Part shown: positions 1-7,407 of the stretch, piece by piece
How the letters are laid out: each line of letters opens with the position of its first letter
Position numbering within the stretch: the stretch's first letter is position 1
Assembly (NCBI RefSeq): GCF_011420305.2
Contig: NZ_CP061769.1
Coordinates: 3,459,001-3,523,000 of the forward strand
Reading direction: 5' to 3'
From: Nocardioides ochotonae
GTDB lineage: Bacteria; Actinomycetota; Actinomycetes; Propionibacteriales; Nocardioidaceae
Length of the DNA stretch: 64,000 bases
Program-made: the position numbers and the translations under genes
The notes under the pieces: generated by a model
Told to the model about the DNA's origin: nothing
The model's input: the letters and a program-made list of their open reading frames with translations, nothing else
Databases searched by the model: none

Positions 1-144
1 GACGGTGGTGCCGGCCTTGCGGGCGTTGACACCGCCCACGATGTTGGAGTCCGCCTGGAGCATCAGGTTGGTGTGCTTGGAGCCCATCCCGCCCGTGATG
101 CCCTGGACGATGATCTTGGAGTCCTTGTTGAGGTAGATCGTCAT
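1..144 (-). CDS. sucD: Succinyl-CoA ligase alpha subunit (N-terminal part, cut by window edge)
   Basis: Forty-eight codons remain, beginning [15 protein letters not shown], followed by TGGMGSKHT and [12 protein letters not shown]. This is the CoA-binding Rossmann start of the SucD family. With SucC it makes the TCA-cycle enzyme that converts succinyl-CoA to succinate with NTP formation in the cytoplasm. The ATG is at 144-142, 19 bases after the sucC stop, so the two genes are one operon in the usual order sucC-sucD. The catalytic histidine lies beyond the window. The family assignment is secure; the rest of the gene cannot be judged. Confidence 0.95.
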   Translation of the reverse strand, partial: MTIYLNKDSKIIVQGITGGMGSKHTNLMLQADSNIVGGVNARKAGTTV

Positions 145-163
145 GTTGTCAGGTCTCCGTATC

Positions 164-1330
164 TCAGGCGTTCGCCAGCTCGGCGGCCTTGTCGGCCGCG
201 CCGTCCATGGTGTCGACCTGGGTCACGAGCGGGTGGTTCAGCTCGTCCAGGATCGCGCGGCCCTGCTCGACGTTGTTGCCGTCGAGACGGACGACCAGCG
301 GCTTGGTGGCGTTGTCGCCGAGGATCTCCAGGGCACCCTTGATGCCGTTGGCGACCTCGTCGCACGCGGTGATGCCGCCGAAGACGTTCACGAACACGCT
401 CTTGACCTGCGGGTCGTTGAGGATCACGTCGAGGCCGTTCGCCATCACGGTGGCGTTGGCGCCGCCGCCGATGTCGAGGAAGTTGGCCGGCTTCACGCCG
501 CCGTGCGCCTCGCCGGCGTACGCGACGACGTCCAGGGTCGACATGACCAGGCCCGCGCCGTTGCCGATGATGCCCACGGCACCGTCGAGCTTGACGTAGT
601 TGAGGCCGAGGTCCTTGGCCTTCGCCTCGAGCGGGTCGGCCTCCTCACGGATCTCGAACTGCGCGTGGTCGGGGTGCCGGAACTCCGAGGCGTTGTCGTC
701 GAGCGACACCTTGCCGTCGAGGGCCTCCAGCTTGTCGCCCTCGAGGCGGGCCAGTGGGTTGACCTCGACCAGGGTCGCGTCCTCCTCGACGTAGACCTTC
801 CACAGCGCCTGGACCATCTCGATGGCCTGGTCACGCAGCTCGGCGGGGAACTTGGCCTCGTCGACGATCGCGGCGGCCTTCTCGGGGGTGACCCCCTCCA
901 GCGCGTCGATCGGGATCTGGCGGACGGCCTCGGGGTTGGTCTTGGCGACCTCCTCGATCTCCACACCACCCTCGACCGAGGCGATGCACAGGTGCGAGCG
1001 GTTCGCGCGGTCGAGGAGGAAGGAGAAGTAGTACTCCTCCACCGGCGGGGTGGCCGGGGTGACCAGGACACGGTTGACCGTGAGGCCCTTGATCTCCATG
1101 CCGAGGATGTTGGAGGCGTGCTCGAAGGCGTCGTCGGCCGTCTTGGCGATCTTGACTCCACCGGCCTTGCCGCGGCCGCCGGCCTTGACCTGAGCCTTGA
1201 TGACGGTCACGCCGCCCAGCTGCTCGGCGGCGGCCTTGGCCTCCTCGGCGGTCTCGACGACCACTCCGAGGGTGGTGGCCACGCCATGCTTGGCGAAGAG
1301 TTCCTTCGCCTGGTACTCCATCAGATCCAC
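164..1330 (-). CDS. sucC: Succinyl-CoA ligase (ADP/GDP-forming) beta subunit
   Basis: Encodes about 388 aa, the normal SucC length. It starts [16 protein letters not shown] and carries the ATP-grasp lysine region [17 protein letters not shown] (Mg/nucleotide binding) and [16 protein letters not shown] near the C-terminus. It is the nucleotide-binding subunit of succinyl-CoA synthetase in the TCA cycle and partners the adjacent sucD. I chose the GTG at 1330 because it gives the family's conserved MDLMEYQ N-terminus and has GGTGGA 4 bases upstream. A GTG at 1339 would add three residues. The gene has about 500 bases of non-coding DNA upstream. Confidence 0.96.
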   Translation of the reverse strand: MDLMEYQAKELFAKHGVATTLGVVVETAEEAKAAAEQLGGVTVIKAQVKAGGRGKAGGVKIAKTADDAFEHASNILGMEIKGLTVNRVLVTPATPPVEEYYFSFLLDRANRSHLCIASVEGGVEIEEVAKTNPEAVRQIPIDALEGVTPEKAAAIVDEAKFPAELRDQAIEMVQALWKVYVEEDATLVEVNPLARLEGDKLEALDGKVSLDDNASEFRHPDHAQFEIREEADPLEAKAKDLGLNYVKLDGAVGIIGNGAGLVMSTLDVVAYAGEAHGGVKPANFLDIGGGANATVMANGLDVILNDPQVKSVFVNVFGGITACDEVANGIKGALEILGDNATKPLVVRLDGNNVEQGRAILDELNHPLVTQVDTMDGAADKAAELANA

Positions 1331-1844
1331 TGATTCCACCAGTCTCTAGTCAGCGTGCAGTCAACGGGTTGGCACCGGAGCCCTCGACCCAAGACACAGG
1401 CCGGCCTTCTCGGCACACCCGCCGCACATTAGTCCCGCAGGCCCCCCGGGCACGAGAGCCGACCAGGGCGAGTGACGCACGACATAGGCCCTTCGGGCCG
1501 GCGCACGACGACCTCGAGACCCATGACAGCGCACCTGGGGAGGTCGAGACCGCCCGACGGCACCCATGCGCTACCTTCTGCGAGGCAACGTCGAGATCGG
1601 GCTTTGTACCCAGATCTGAGGTGGACGGGGCCGAATTTGATCGTGATCCCCGCCACGTCCCACAGAGTGAAACGTGGTCCAGGGCACCGGCTCTCCGCGT
1701 GGACTGTGGGAATCGCCCCCCAACAAGTCAGATCCGCGTCACAATCGGCCAAACAGAAGATTCAAGAGGGCACGAAGGCTCCGCTAGAGTCTTCCTCGCC
1801 TGTCCGAAGCACGAGACGCACTGACACATGTGGAGCCATTGTTC
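1331..1844. other. Non-coding region between divergent sucC and the M23 peptidase gene
   Basis: About 510 bases without a convincing gene; short open frames on both strands lack coding character and family resemblance. It holds two adjacent potential hairpins. One pairs CGGGG at 1626-1630 with CCCCG at 1648-1652. The next pairs CCACGT at 1653-1658 with ACGTGG at 1672-1677. A sigma70-like promoter lies at 1761-1790. I matched no riboswitch class. The stretch must also carry the sucCD promoter, which I could not place. Confidence 0.6.
1761..1790 (+). promoter_or_regulatory. Candidate promoter of the M23 peptidase gene
   Basis: TTCAAG at 1761-1766 and TAGAGT at 1785-1790 are separated by 18 bases, resembling a housekeeping sigma -35/-10 pair. 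Transcription would start near 1797, giving a leader of about 48 bases that includes the GGAG Shine-Dalgarno at 1832-1835. This is pattern-based only. Confidence 0.4.
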
Positions 1845-2939
1845 ATGGGTAATCACCGAGCGGAACGTCGCGGCGCTCGCCGCCGACCCTCGGAGACCAC
1901 GCACATCAGGTACGCCGGTAAGCGCGTCGCCGGGCGTAGTGACACTCCGACCATCGAACTGACCACGACTGCGGCCGGCACCACGCTGACCGAGGCACTC
2001 ACCGAGGTCCCCCCGGTCGTGACGAGCCCGGACCTGCTCGACCCCGAGGCGTTCGGCCTCGAGGTGGAGGTCCGCCGGGTCGAGGACGAGCCCGCCGCCC
2101 ACCTCGACCACACCACCGACTTCGGCGACCGCGAGGCGACCGCGAGCCTCCCGCTCGTTGCGCCGCCCGGCAAGCGCCGCGCCGTGAAGCAGCCCGCCCC
2201 CCGTCGGCGCCGACTGCTGCCGTCGGTCCCCGCTGCCATGGGCGTCGCCGCGCTCGCCGTGTCGATCGGCGGGGTCGTCCTCACCTCCGGCGAGGACACC
2301 GACAAGACCAGCGGCGACTCGCGCACGGTCGTCGCCGCGAGCGCCCTGAGCGGCGAGAGCGGCGCCGGGTCCGTGCGGCCCCGCGGCTCGGTCGTCAGCC
2401 GCGACAGCTCGCGCACCGCGCTGGCCGACCGCGCCGACTCCAAGCTGCAGAAGTCCGCCGAGGCCAAGAACGCCCAGCGCAACTCCGCCCTGCAGAAGCT
2501 GTCGGCCCAGGCCGAGGCGCAGGCCGAGAAGATCAAGCGCAACCAGTGGGTGCTTCCGGTCAGTGGCTACCGCCTGACCGCACGCTTCGCCGAGTCCTCC
2601 GGGCTCTGGGCGAGCACCCACACCGGCCTGGACTTCGCGGCCCCGTCGGGCACGCCGCTGCTCGCGGTCGCCAACGGCACCATCACCTCGACCGGCTACA
2701 ACGGCGCCTACGGCAACATGACCGTACTGACCCTCGAGGACGGCACCGAGATCTGGTACTGCCACCAGACCGCCATCGAGGTCTCCGTGGGCCAGAAGGT
2801 CAACGCCGGCCAGCGGATCGGCACCGTGGGCTCCACGGGCAACAGCACCGGCCCGCACCTCCACCTCGAGGTCCGCCCCGGCGGCGGCGACCCGGTCGAC
2901 CCGTACTCGCACCTGGCGCACCACGGCGTCCAGCCCTGA
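1845..2939 (+). CDS. Membrane-anchored M23 family metallopeptidase (LytM-like)
   Basis: Encodes 364 aa from the ATG at 1845 (GGAG 9 bases upstream); an in-frame GTG at 1830 would add five residues. Order: a basic N-terminus (MGNHRAERRGARRR), an acidic/proline-rich cytoplasmic stretch, one membrane segment at about 126-148, an Ala/Lys/Gln-rich probable coiled coil at about 198-233, then an extracellular M23 domain. Zinc ligands are visible as HTGLD (H259, D263) and HLH (H338/H340). The M23 family cuts peptidoglycan cross-bridges, so a role in wall remodelling or growth is likely. An intact HxxxD/HxH set suggests it is an active enzyme rather than an EnvC-type activator. It is monocistronic: a strong hairpin follows at 2981-3023. 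Confidence 0.9.
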   Translation: MGNHRAERRGARRRPSETTHIRYAGKRVAGRSDTPTIELTTTAAGTTLTEALTEVPPVVTSPDLLDPEAFGLEVEVRRVEDEPAAHLDHTTDFGDREATASLPLVAPPGKRRAVKQPAPRRRRLLPSVPAAMGVAALAVSIGGVVLTSGEDTDKTSGDSRTVVAASALSGESGAGSVRPRGSVVSRDSSRTALADRADSKLQKSAEAKNAQRNSALQKLSAQAEAQAEKIKRNQWVLPVSGYRLTARFAESSGLWASTHTGLDFAAPSGTPLLAVANGTITSTGYNGAYGNMTVLTLEDGTEIWYCHQTAIEVSVGQKVNAGQRIGTVGSTGNSTGPHLHLEVRPGGGDPVDPYSHLAHHGVQP

Positions 2940-2980
2940 TCTGACTGAACCAGGTGGCCCGACCTCGGGCCTGAGGGCAC

Positions 2981-3023
2981 CGACCTCGACCCCGCGCGTC
3001 CCCGACGCGTGGGGTCGAGGTCG
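2981..3023 (+). terminator. Hairpin terminator after the M23 peptidase gene
   Basis: Twenty-base arms (2981-3000 and 3004-3023) pair with one mismatch around a 3-base CCC loop. No U-tract follows, as in the tail-less hairpins common in actinobacteria. It lies 41 bases after the M23 stop and separates that gene from the GH3 gene. The rest of 2940-3201 shows no gene. Confidence 0.75.
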
Positions 3024-3201
3024 TTGACGCCTGCCCCGCCTGCCCCACCGCACCGCTTTGCCCGAGTTTGAGGGCGTTCGGCCCGACCGTCAGCCGAAGT
3101 GACTCGGCGGGGTCGGGATGCCGATCCAGTGCCCTTGTCGGGGCCTTCGGACGCGGCGCATGCTGAGTGATTCCCGTCACACACCGATCGGAACGTGACC
3201 C

Positions 3202-5907
3202 ATGAAGAAATCACTCATCAGTGCAGTGACCGCAGTGGCCCTCACGGTCACGACACTCGGCGCCGCCATCGGCGTCCAACAGCCAGCCACCGCGGAGGAC
3301 GACCTCCCGTGGATGAACACGAGTCTTCCAGCGGCCCAGCGCGCCGAGCTGCTGATCGACGCGATGACGCTCGACCAGAAGCTCGAGCAGATCTTCAACC
3401 GCCCGGTCTACAACTCCGACCTCGACGACGGCGTCCCCGACAACGGCGTCGGCTGTGACTTCACGCTGATCGGTCGCCACATCGAGGGCATTCCCGCGCT
3501 GAAGATCCCCGACTTCCGGATGGCCAACGGCGGCACCGGCATCCGCGGTGGCGACTGCCTCCCGGAGCCGACCGCGACGGCGCTGCCCGCACAGATCTCC
3601 TCCGCCGCCACCTTCGACCGCGACCTCACCCTCGACTGGGGACGGGTCCTCGACGTGGAGCTGCAGGCCTGGGCGCACCAGGTGCTGTGGGGCCCGGTCC
3701 TGAACCTGATCCGCACGCCGTACGGCGGGCGCAACAACGAGTTCTTCAGTGAGGACCCCTACCTCACCGGTGTCCTGGCCTCGCAGATCATCCGCGGCAT
3801 CCAGGAGCGCAACGTGAGCCAGGCGACCGCCAAGCACTTCGTCGCCAACGACTCGGAGTTCCAGTTCGAGCGGTGGACCGCCGCCATCCGGGTGCCCGCT
3901 CGGGCGATGCACGAGCTCTACCTGCTGCCCTTCGAGATGGCGGTGAAGGACGCCGACGTCTCCTCGGTGATGTGCGCCTACGGGTACGTGAACTTCAGCT
4001 ACAACTGCGAGAGCCGGCCGCTCCTGCGCCAGACCCTGCGCCAGGACTGGGGCTTCGACGGCTACGTCTTCTCCGACCGGCGCGCCCAGCAGAGCACGGT
4101 GCCCTCGATCCTCGCCGGCACCGACGTCGAGGTCGACGAGGAGCCGGAGTGGTACCAGCCCGCCCTCGTGAAGGCGGCGATCCGGGACGGTGAGATCACC
4201 GAGGCCGACATCGACGACATGCTGCGCGAGCGCTACATCAAGATGTTCCAGTTCGGAGACTTCGACAACCCGGAGACCGGGTTCACCTGGGACCAGCTCG
4301 AGGACGAGATGGTCCCCGGCGGTACCCACGCCCAGGTGGCCAAGGACGCGGCCGCGGAGAGCCTCGTGCTCCTGCGCAACGAGCGCGGCCAGCTGCCGCT
4401 CAACTCCCGCGCGATCGACTCGGTGGCCCTGATCGGCGCCCGGTGGTTCGCCGGCGAGGCCACGCTGCCGCCGCGCAGCGGCGACCGCGCCAACAACGTC
4501 TCCGTCCGCGCGCCGTACGAGGTGACGCCGAGGCAGGGCCTGTTGAACACCCTGCGCTCCCTCGGCGCCGAGGACGCCACCGTCACCTACAACAACGCCA
4601 ACAACATCGGCAGCGCCATCGCGCTGGCCCAGCGGTCCGACGTGACCATCATGATGCTCGGTGACGTGGCCCGCGAGACGTGGGACAAGAACAGCAACTG
4701 GCAAGAGGAGAACCCCGGCGGCAACGTCTCGGGTGCCAACCGGGAGGTCCCCGACCTCGACCTGCCCACGGTGACGGGAACCAACCAGCAGCAGCTGGCC
4801 ACCCGCATGCTCGACGCGGTCCCGAACACGGTCGTGGTGCTGAAGACCCAGGGCCAGGTCAACATGCCCTGGATCGACAAGGTCCGCACCATGGTGGAGG
4901 CGTGGTACCCCGGCCAGGAGGACGGCAACGTCGTGGCCGACGCGCTCTTCGGGGTCACCAACTTCTCCGGCAAGCTGCCCGTGACCTTCGGCAAGACCGA
5001 CCGTGAGGCGGCGTACCAGAGCCAGGAGCAGTACCCGGGCTACCAGGAGAACACCGGGGTGGACGGCGGCATCGGCCGCGACCCGATCCCGGGTGCACCG
5101 CAGCGGGTCGTCCGCTACACCGAGGGCCTGAAGATGGGCTACCGGTGGTACCAGGCGACCGGCACCGAGCCGCTGTTCCCCTTCGGCTACGGCCTGTCCT
5201 ACACGACCTTCGACTACAGCAACCTCGACGTGGCCACGATCCGCACCAACCGGCAGCAGACCGGTCTGCGGGTGGGCTACACGGTCACCAACACCGGCGA
5301 CGTCGCCGGCAAGGAGGCCTCGCAGGTCTACCTGAGGCTGCCCCCGGAGGCCCGGCAGGACTTCAACCGTCTGGTCGGCTTCCAGAAGGTCGACCTCGAG
5401 CCCGGCGAGAGCCAACGGGTCTCGGTGGTCCTCGACTCGAGGGCCTCCAACCACCCGCTGTCCTACTTCGTCCCCGCGGATCCCGACGACCTCCGGCGCT
5501 GGGCCGACGGCCGGTGGGTCACGACCCCCGGGCGCTACACGGTGTCCGTGGGCGGATCCTCCGAGAGCCTGCCGCTTCGCCAGGGGCTGCGGGTGAACAT
5601 CGGACAGACCGCGAAGGCGAACTCGCGGATCGTGAATCCCACGGTCACCCCGCGCAAGGTGACCCCGAACGTCCGCGCCCGGGTCAGCTTCCGGGTGCTC
5701 TCGGCCGGGCAGCCTGCCACCGGCACCGTCCAGGTCAGGACGAGGGGCGCGGTCATCGGCCGGGCCACCCTCAACGCCAACGGCAATGCCCGGGTGCAGC
5801 TCACCCGGCTGCCGGTGGGCACCTACGCGCTGCGTCTGATCTACACCGGCTCGGACGCCTCGAAGCGGGCCACCAAGACGATCACCCTGAGGGTGCAGAG
5901 GAGGTAG
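3202..5907 (+). CDS. Secreted glycoside hydrolase family 3 (beta-glucosidase-like) with C-terminal Ig-like domain
   Basis: Encodes 901 aa. A Sec signal peptide covers about residues 1-31 (cleavage near PATA-ED). The GH3 N-terminal TIM barrel follows, with KHF at 211-213 and the nucleophile region VFSDRR, where D292 is the expected catalytic Asp. The GH3 C-terminal alpha/beta sandwich starts near 370 (ESLVLLRN), then a fibronectin-III-like domain (YTVTNTGDVAGKEASQVYL). A final domain of about 95 residues resembles bacterial Ig-like repeats (VTGTVQVR-type strands, LIYTGSD). The family removes terminal beta-linked sugars from oligosaccharides; the substrate cannot be told. The usual SDW is SDR here. 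The next gene, a secreted beta-helix protein, follows within 30 bases, suggesting co-transcription. Confidence 0.9.
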   Translation: MKKSLISAVTAVALTVTTLGAAIGVQQPATAEDDLPWMNTSLPAAQRAELLIDAMTLDQKLEQIFNRPVYNSDLDDGVPDNGVGCDFTLIGRHIEGIPALKIPDFRMANGGTGIRGGDCLPEPTATALPAQISSAATFDRDLTLDWGRVLDVELQAWAHQVLWGPVLNLIRTPYGGRNNEFFSEDPYLTGVLASQIIRGIQERNVSQATAKHFVANDSEFQFERWTAAIRVPARAMHELYLLPFEMAVKDADVSSVMCAYGYVNFSYNCESRPLLRQTLRQDWGFDGYVFSDRRAQQSTVPSILAGTDVEVDEEPEWYQPALVKAAIRDGEITEADIDDMLRERYIKMFQFGDFDNPETGFTWDQLEDEMVPGGTHAQVAKDAAAESLVLLRNERGQLPLNSRAIDSVALIGARWFAGEATLPPRSGDRANNVSVRAPYEVTPRQGLLNTLRSLGAEDATVTYNNANNIGSAIALAQRSDVTIMMLGDVARETWDKNSNWQEENPGGNVSGANREVPDLDLPTVTGTNQQQLATRMLDAVPNTVVVLKTQGQVNMPWIDKVRTMVEAWYPGQEDGNVVADALFGVTNFSGKLPVTFGKTDREAAYQSQEQYPGYQENTGVDGGIGRDPIPGAPQRVVRYTEGLKMGYRWYQATGTEPLFPFGYGLSYTTFDYSNLDVATIRTNRQQTGLRVGYTVTNTGDVAGKEASQVYLRLPPEARQDFNRLVGFQKVDLEPGESQRVSVVLDSRASNHPLSYFVPADPDDLRRWADGRWVTTPGRYTVSVGGSSESLPLRQGLRVNIGQTAKANSRIVNPTVTPRKVTPNVRARVSFRVLSAGQPATGTVQVRTRGAVIGRATLNANGNARVQLTRLPVGTYALRLIYTGSDASKRATKTITLRVQRR

Positions 5908-5934
5908 CGAAGGCGTCGGTCGCGCCCTGAGAGC

Positions 5935-7395
5935 GTGTCGACGCATCGGCGGGGCGGGATCACCGTCTGGTTGCTCGTGGTCCTCCTGACCGCGTGCACC
6001 GGCGGCGACCCCGCCCCGCCTGCGTCCCCCGAGGAGGCGGCCAGTCCCCGGGCCGGGCCCACGGCCGGACTGGTCGCCCCCGACGGGAGACCGATCGAGG
6101 TCCCGGTGCCGCCCCGGCCCACCGGGACCTCCTTCGACGTCACCGAGCTGGGGGCCGACCCGGCGCCCGGCACCGGCGACGACGCCCCCGCCATCCGGGA
6201 GGCGTTGGCGACGGCGGAGGCCGGCGACGAGGTCTTCCTCCCCCGCGGGGTCTATGACCTGCGTTCCCCGCACCCGGACGACGAGGACGCCAACCTGCTG
6301 CTCGCCGACGGCGTCCAGCTGAGCGGAGCCGGACCGCGTGACACCGTGCTCCGCACCTCCTTCGACGGGCAGGAGGACAGCGCGGTCGTGCGCGGCACCG
6401 GGGTCGTGGACGCCGCCGTACGCGGTCTGGCCATCACCTCCGGGTACGACGGCCCGCTGGGCACCGACCCGGACGAGGACGGCCCCGGAGGCGGGCCGGC
6501 GTACGGCGTGCAGATCGGCGAGGACGACGGCGAGGGCAGCCGCCGGGTGCTCGTGGAGGACGTCGCCGTGGAGCTGTTCCAGCGCCACGGCATCTCGGTG
6601 AAGGCGAGCCGCGAGGTGACCGTGACCGGCTGCCGGGTCTCCGACGCCACCAGCGTCGGACCGGGCGGCGCGGGCTACGGCATCACCGTCGAGGGCAGGG
6701 CGCAGGGCGACGCCGGGCCCGCGAACGACTCACGCCACAACGTGGTGCGGGGCAACCGGCTGGACGGCACCCACCTGCGCCACGGGATCCTGCTGCAGTT
6801 CGCCACCCACCACAACCTCCTCGCCGACAACACCATCGACGGCGGTGTCCTGGACGCCATCGACCTGCACGGCGAGGGCGAGTACCTCAACGAGATCCGC
6901 GGCAACACGATCACCGGCGTCGACGCGGCCGCGGTCGCGCTCGGCAACTCCGGTGGCGAGAAGCACCGGCACGACGCGAGCGGTGCGGGCAACTGGGTCC
7001 ACGACAACCGGCTGCGCGGCAACGAGCAGGGCGTGCTCGTCATCCTGGGCACCCCCGACACCCTCGTCGAGGACAACCTGATCGTCGCGAGCAGCGGTTC
7101 GGTGGCAGGGATCGAGCTGCGCCACGCGCCCGGGACCGTCGTGCGCGACAACACGGTCACCGGCGCGGGCAGAGAGTTCTGGGCGGTCCTGCTGACCGAG
7201 GACGCCGGCACGGACGGCCGGGGCGCCGGCGCCCCGGACGACGTGCGCATCACCGGCAACGAGATCACCGGCTCGGCCAACGGGATCGCGGTGCGGGCCG
7301 GGCGCGACGTCGAGGTCGCCGACAACACCGTCGACGTCAGCGGCACCGCGTGGCAGGTGTCCGACGAGGCCGAGGTCGACGGCGCCCCGCGGTGA
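5935..7395 (+). CDS. Lipoprotein with right-handed parallel beta-helix (pectate-lyase-like/NosD-like)
   Basis: Encodes 486 aa from a GTG start. A short hydrophobic signal ends in a lipobox LTAC, with C21 the predicted lipidated residue. The sequence TSFDVTELGADP followed by AIREALATAEAGDEVFLPRG is typical of the N-terminal cap of pectate-lyase-3-type beta-helix proteins. About twelve rungs with NxI/NxV patterns follow (VRGNRLDG, LADNTIDGG, IRGNTITG, VRDNTVTG, ITGNEITG). Such proteins bind or cleave polysaccharides, or act as carbohydrate epimerases. No catalytic set can be assigned, so activity is open. It follows the GH3 gene at a 27-base gap and converges on pcrA with only 12 bases between the stops. 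Confidence 0.8.
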   Translation: MSTHRRGGITVWLLVVLLTACTGGDPAPPASPEEAASPRAGPTAGLVAPDGRPIEVPVPPRPTGTSFDVTELGADPAPGTGDDAPAIREALATAEAGDEVFLPRGVYDLRSPHPDDEDANLLLADGVQLSGAGPRDTVLRTSFDGQEDSAVVRGTGVVDAAVRGLAITSGYDGPLGTDPDEDGPGGGPAYGVQIGEDDGEGSRRVLVEDVAVELFQRHGISVKASREVTVTGCRVSDATSVGPGGAGYGITVEGRAQGDAGPANDSRHNVVRGNRLDGTHLRHGILLQFATHHNLLADNTIDGGVLDAIDLHGEGEYLNEIRGNTITGVDAAAVALGNSGGEKHRHDASGAGNWVHDNRLRGNEQGVLVILGTPDTLVEDNLIVASSGSVAGIELRHAPGTVVRDNTVTGAGREFWAVLLTEDAGTDGRGAGAPDDVRITGNEITGSANGIAVRAGRDVEVADNTVDVSGTAWQVSDEAEVDGAPR

Positions 7396-7407
7396 GCGGC
7401 TGCGCCC

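Noticed and set aside
1429..1752. A 107-codon minus-strand frame between sucC and the M23 gene
   Set aside because: No ribosome site, Cys/Arg/Pro-rich shadow-like composition, and it crosses the two hairpins.
3211..6588. A 1,125-codon open frame on the minus strand, opposite the GH3 and beta-helix genes
   Set aside because: It is antisense to two well-supported genes, is rich in Gly, Arg, Val and Asp as expected from GC-rich shadow frames, and matches no family.
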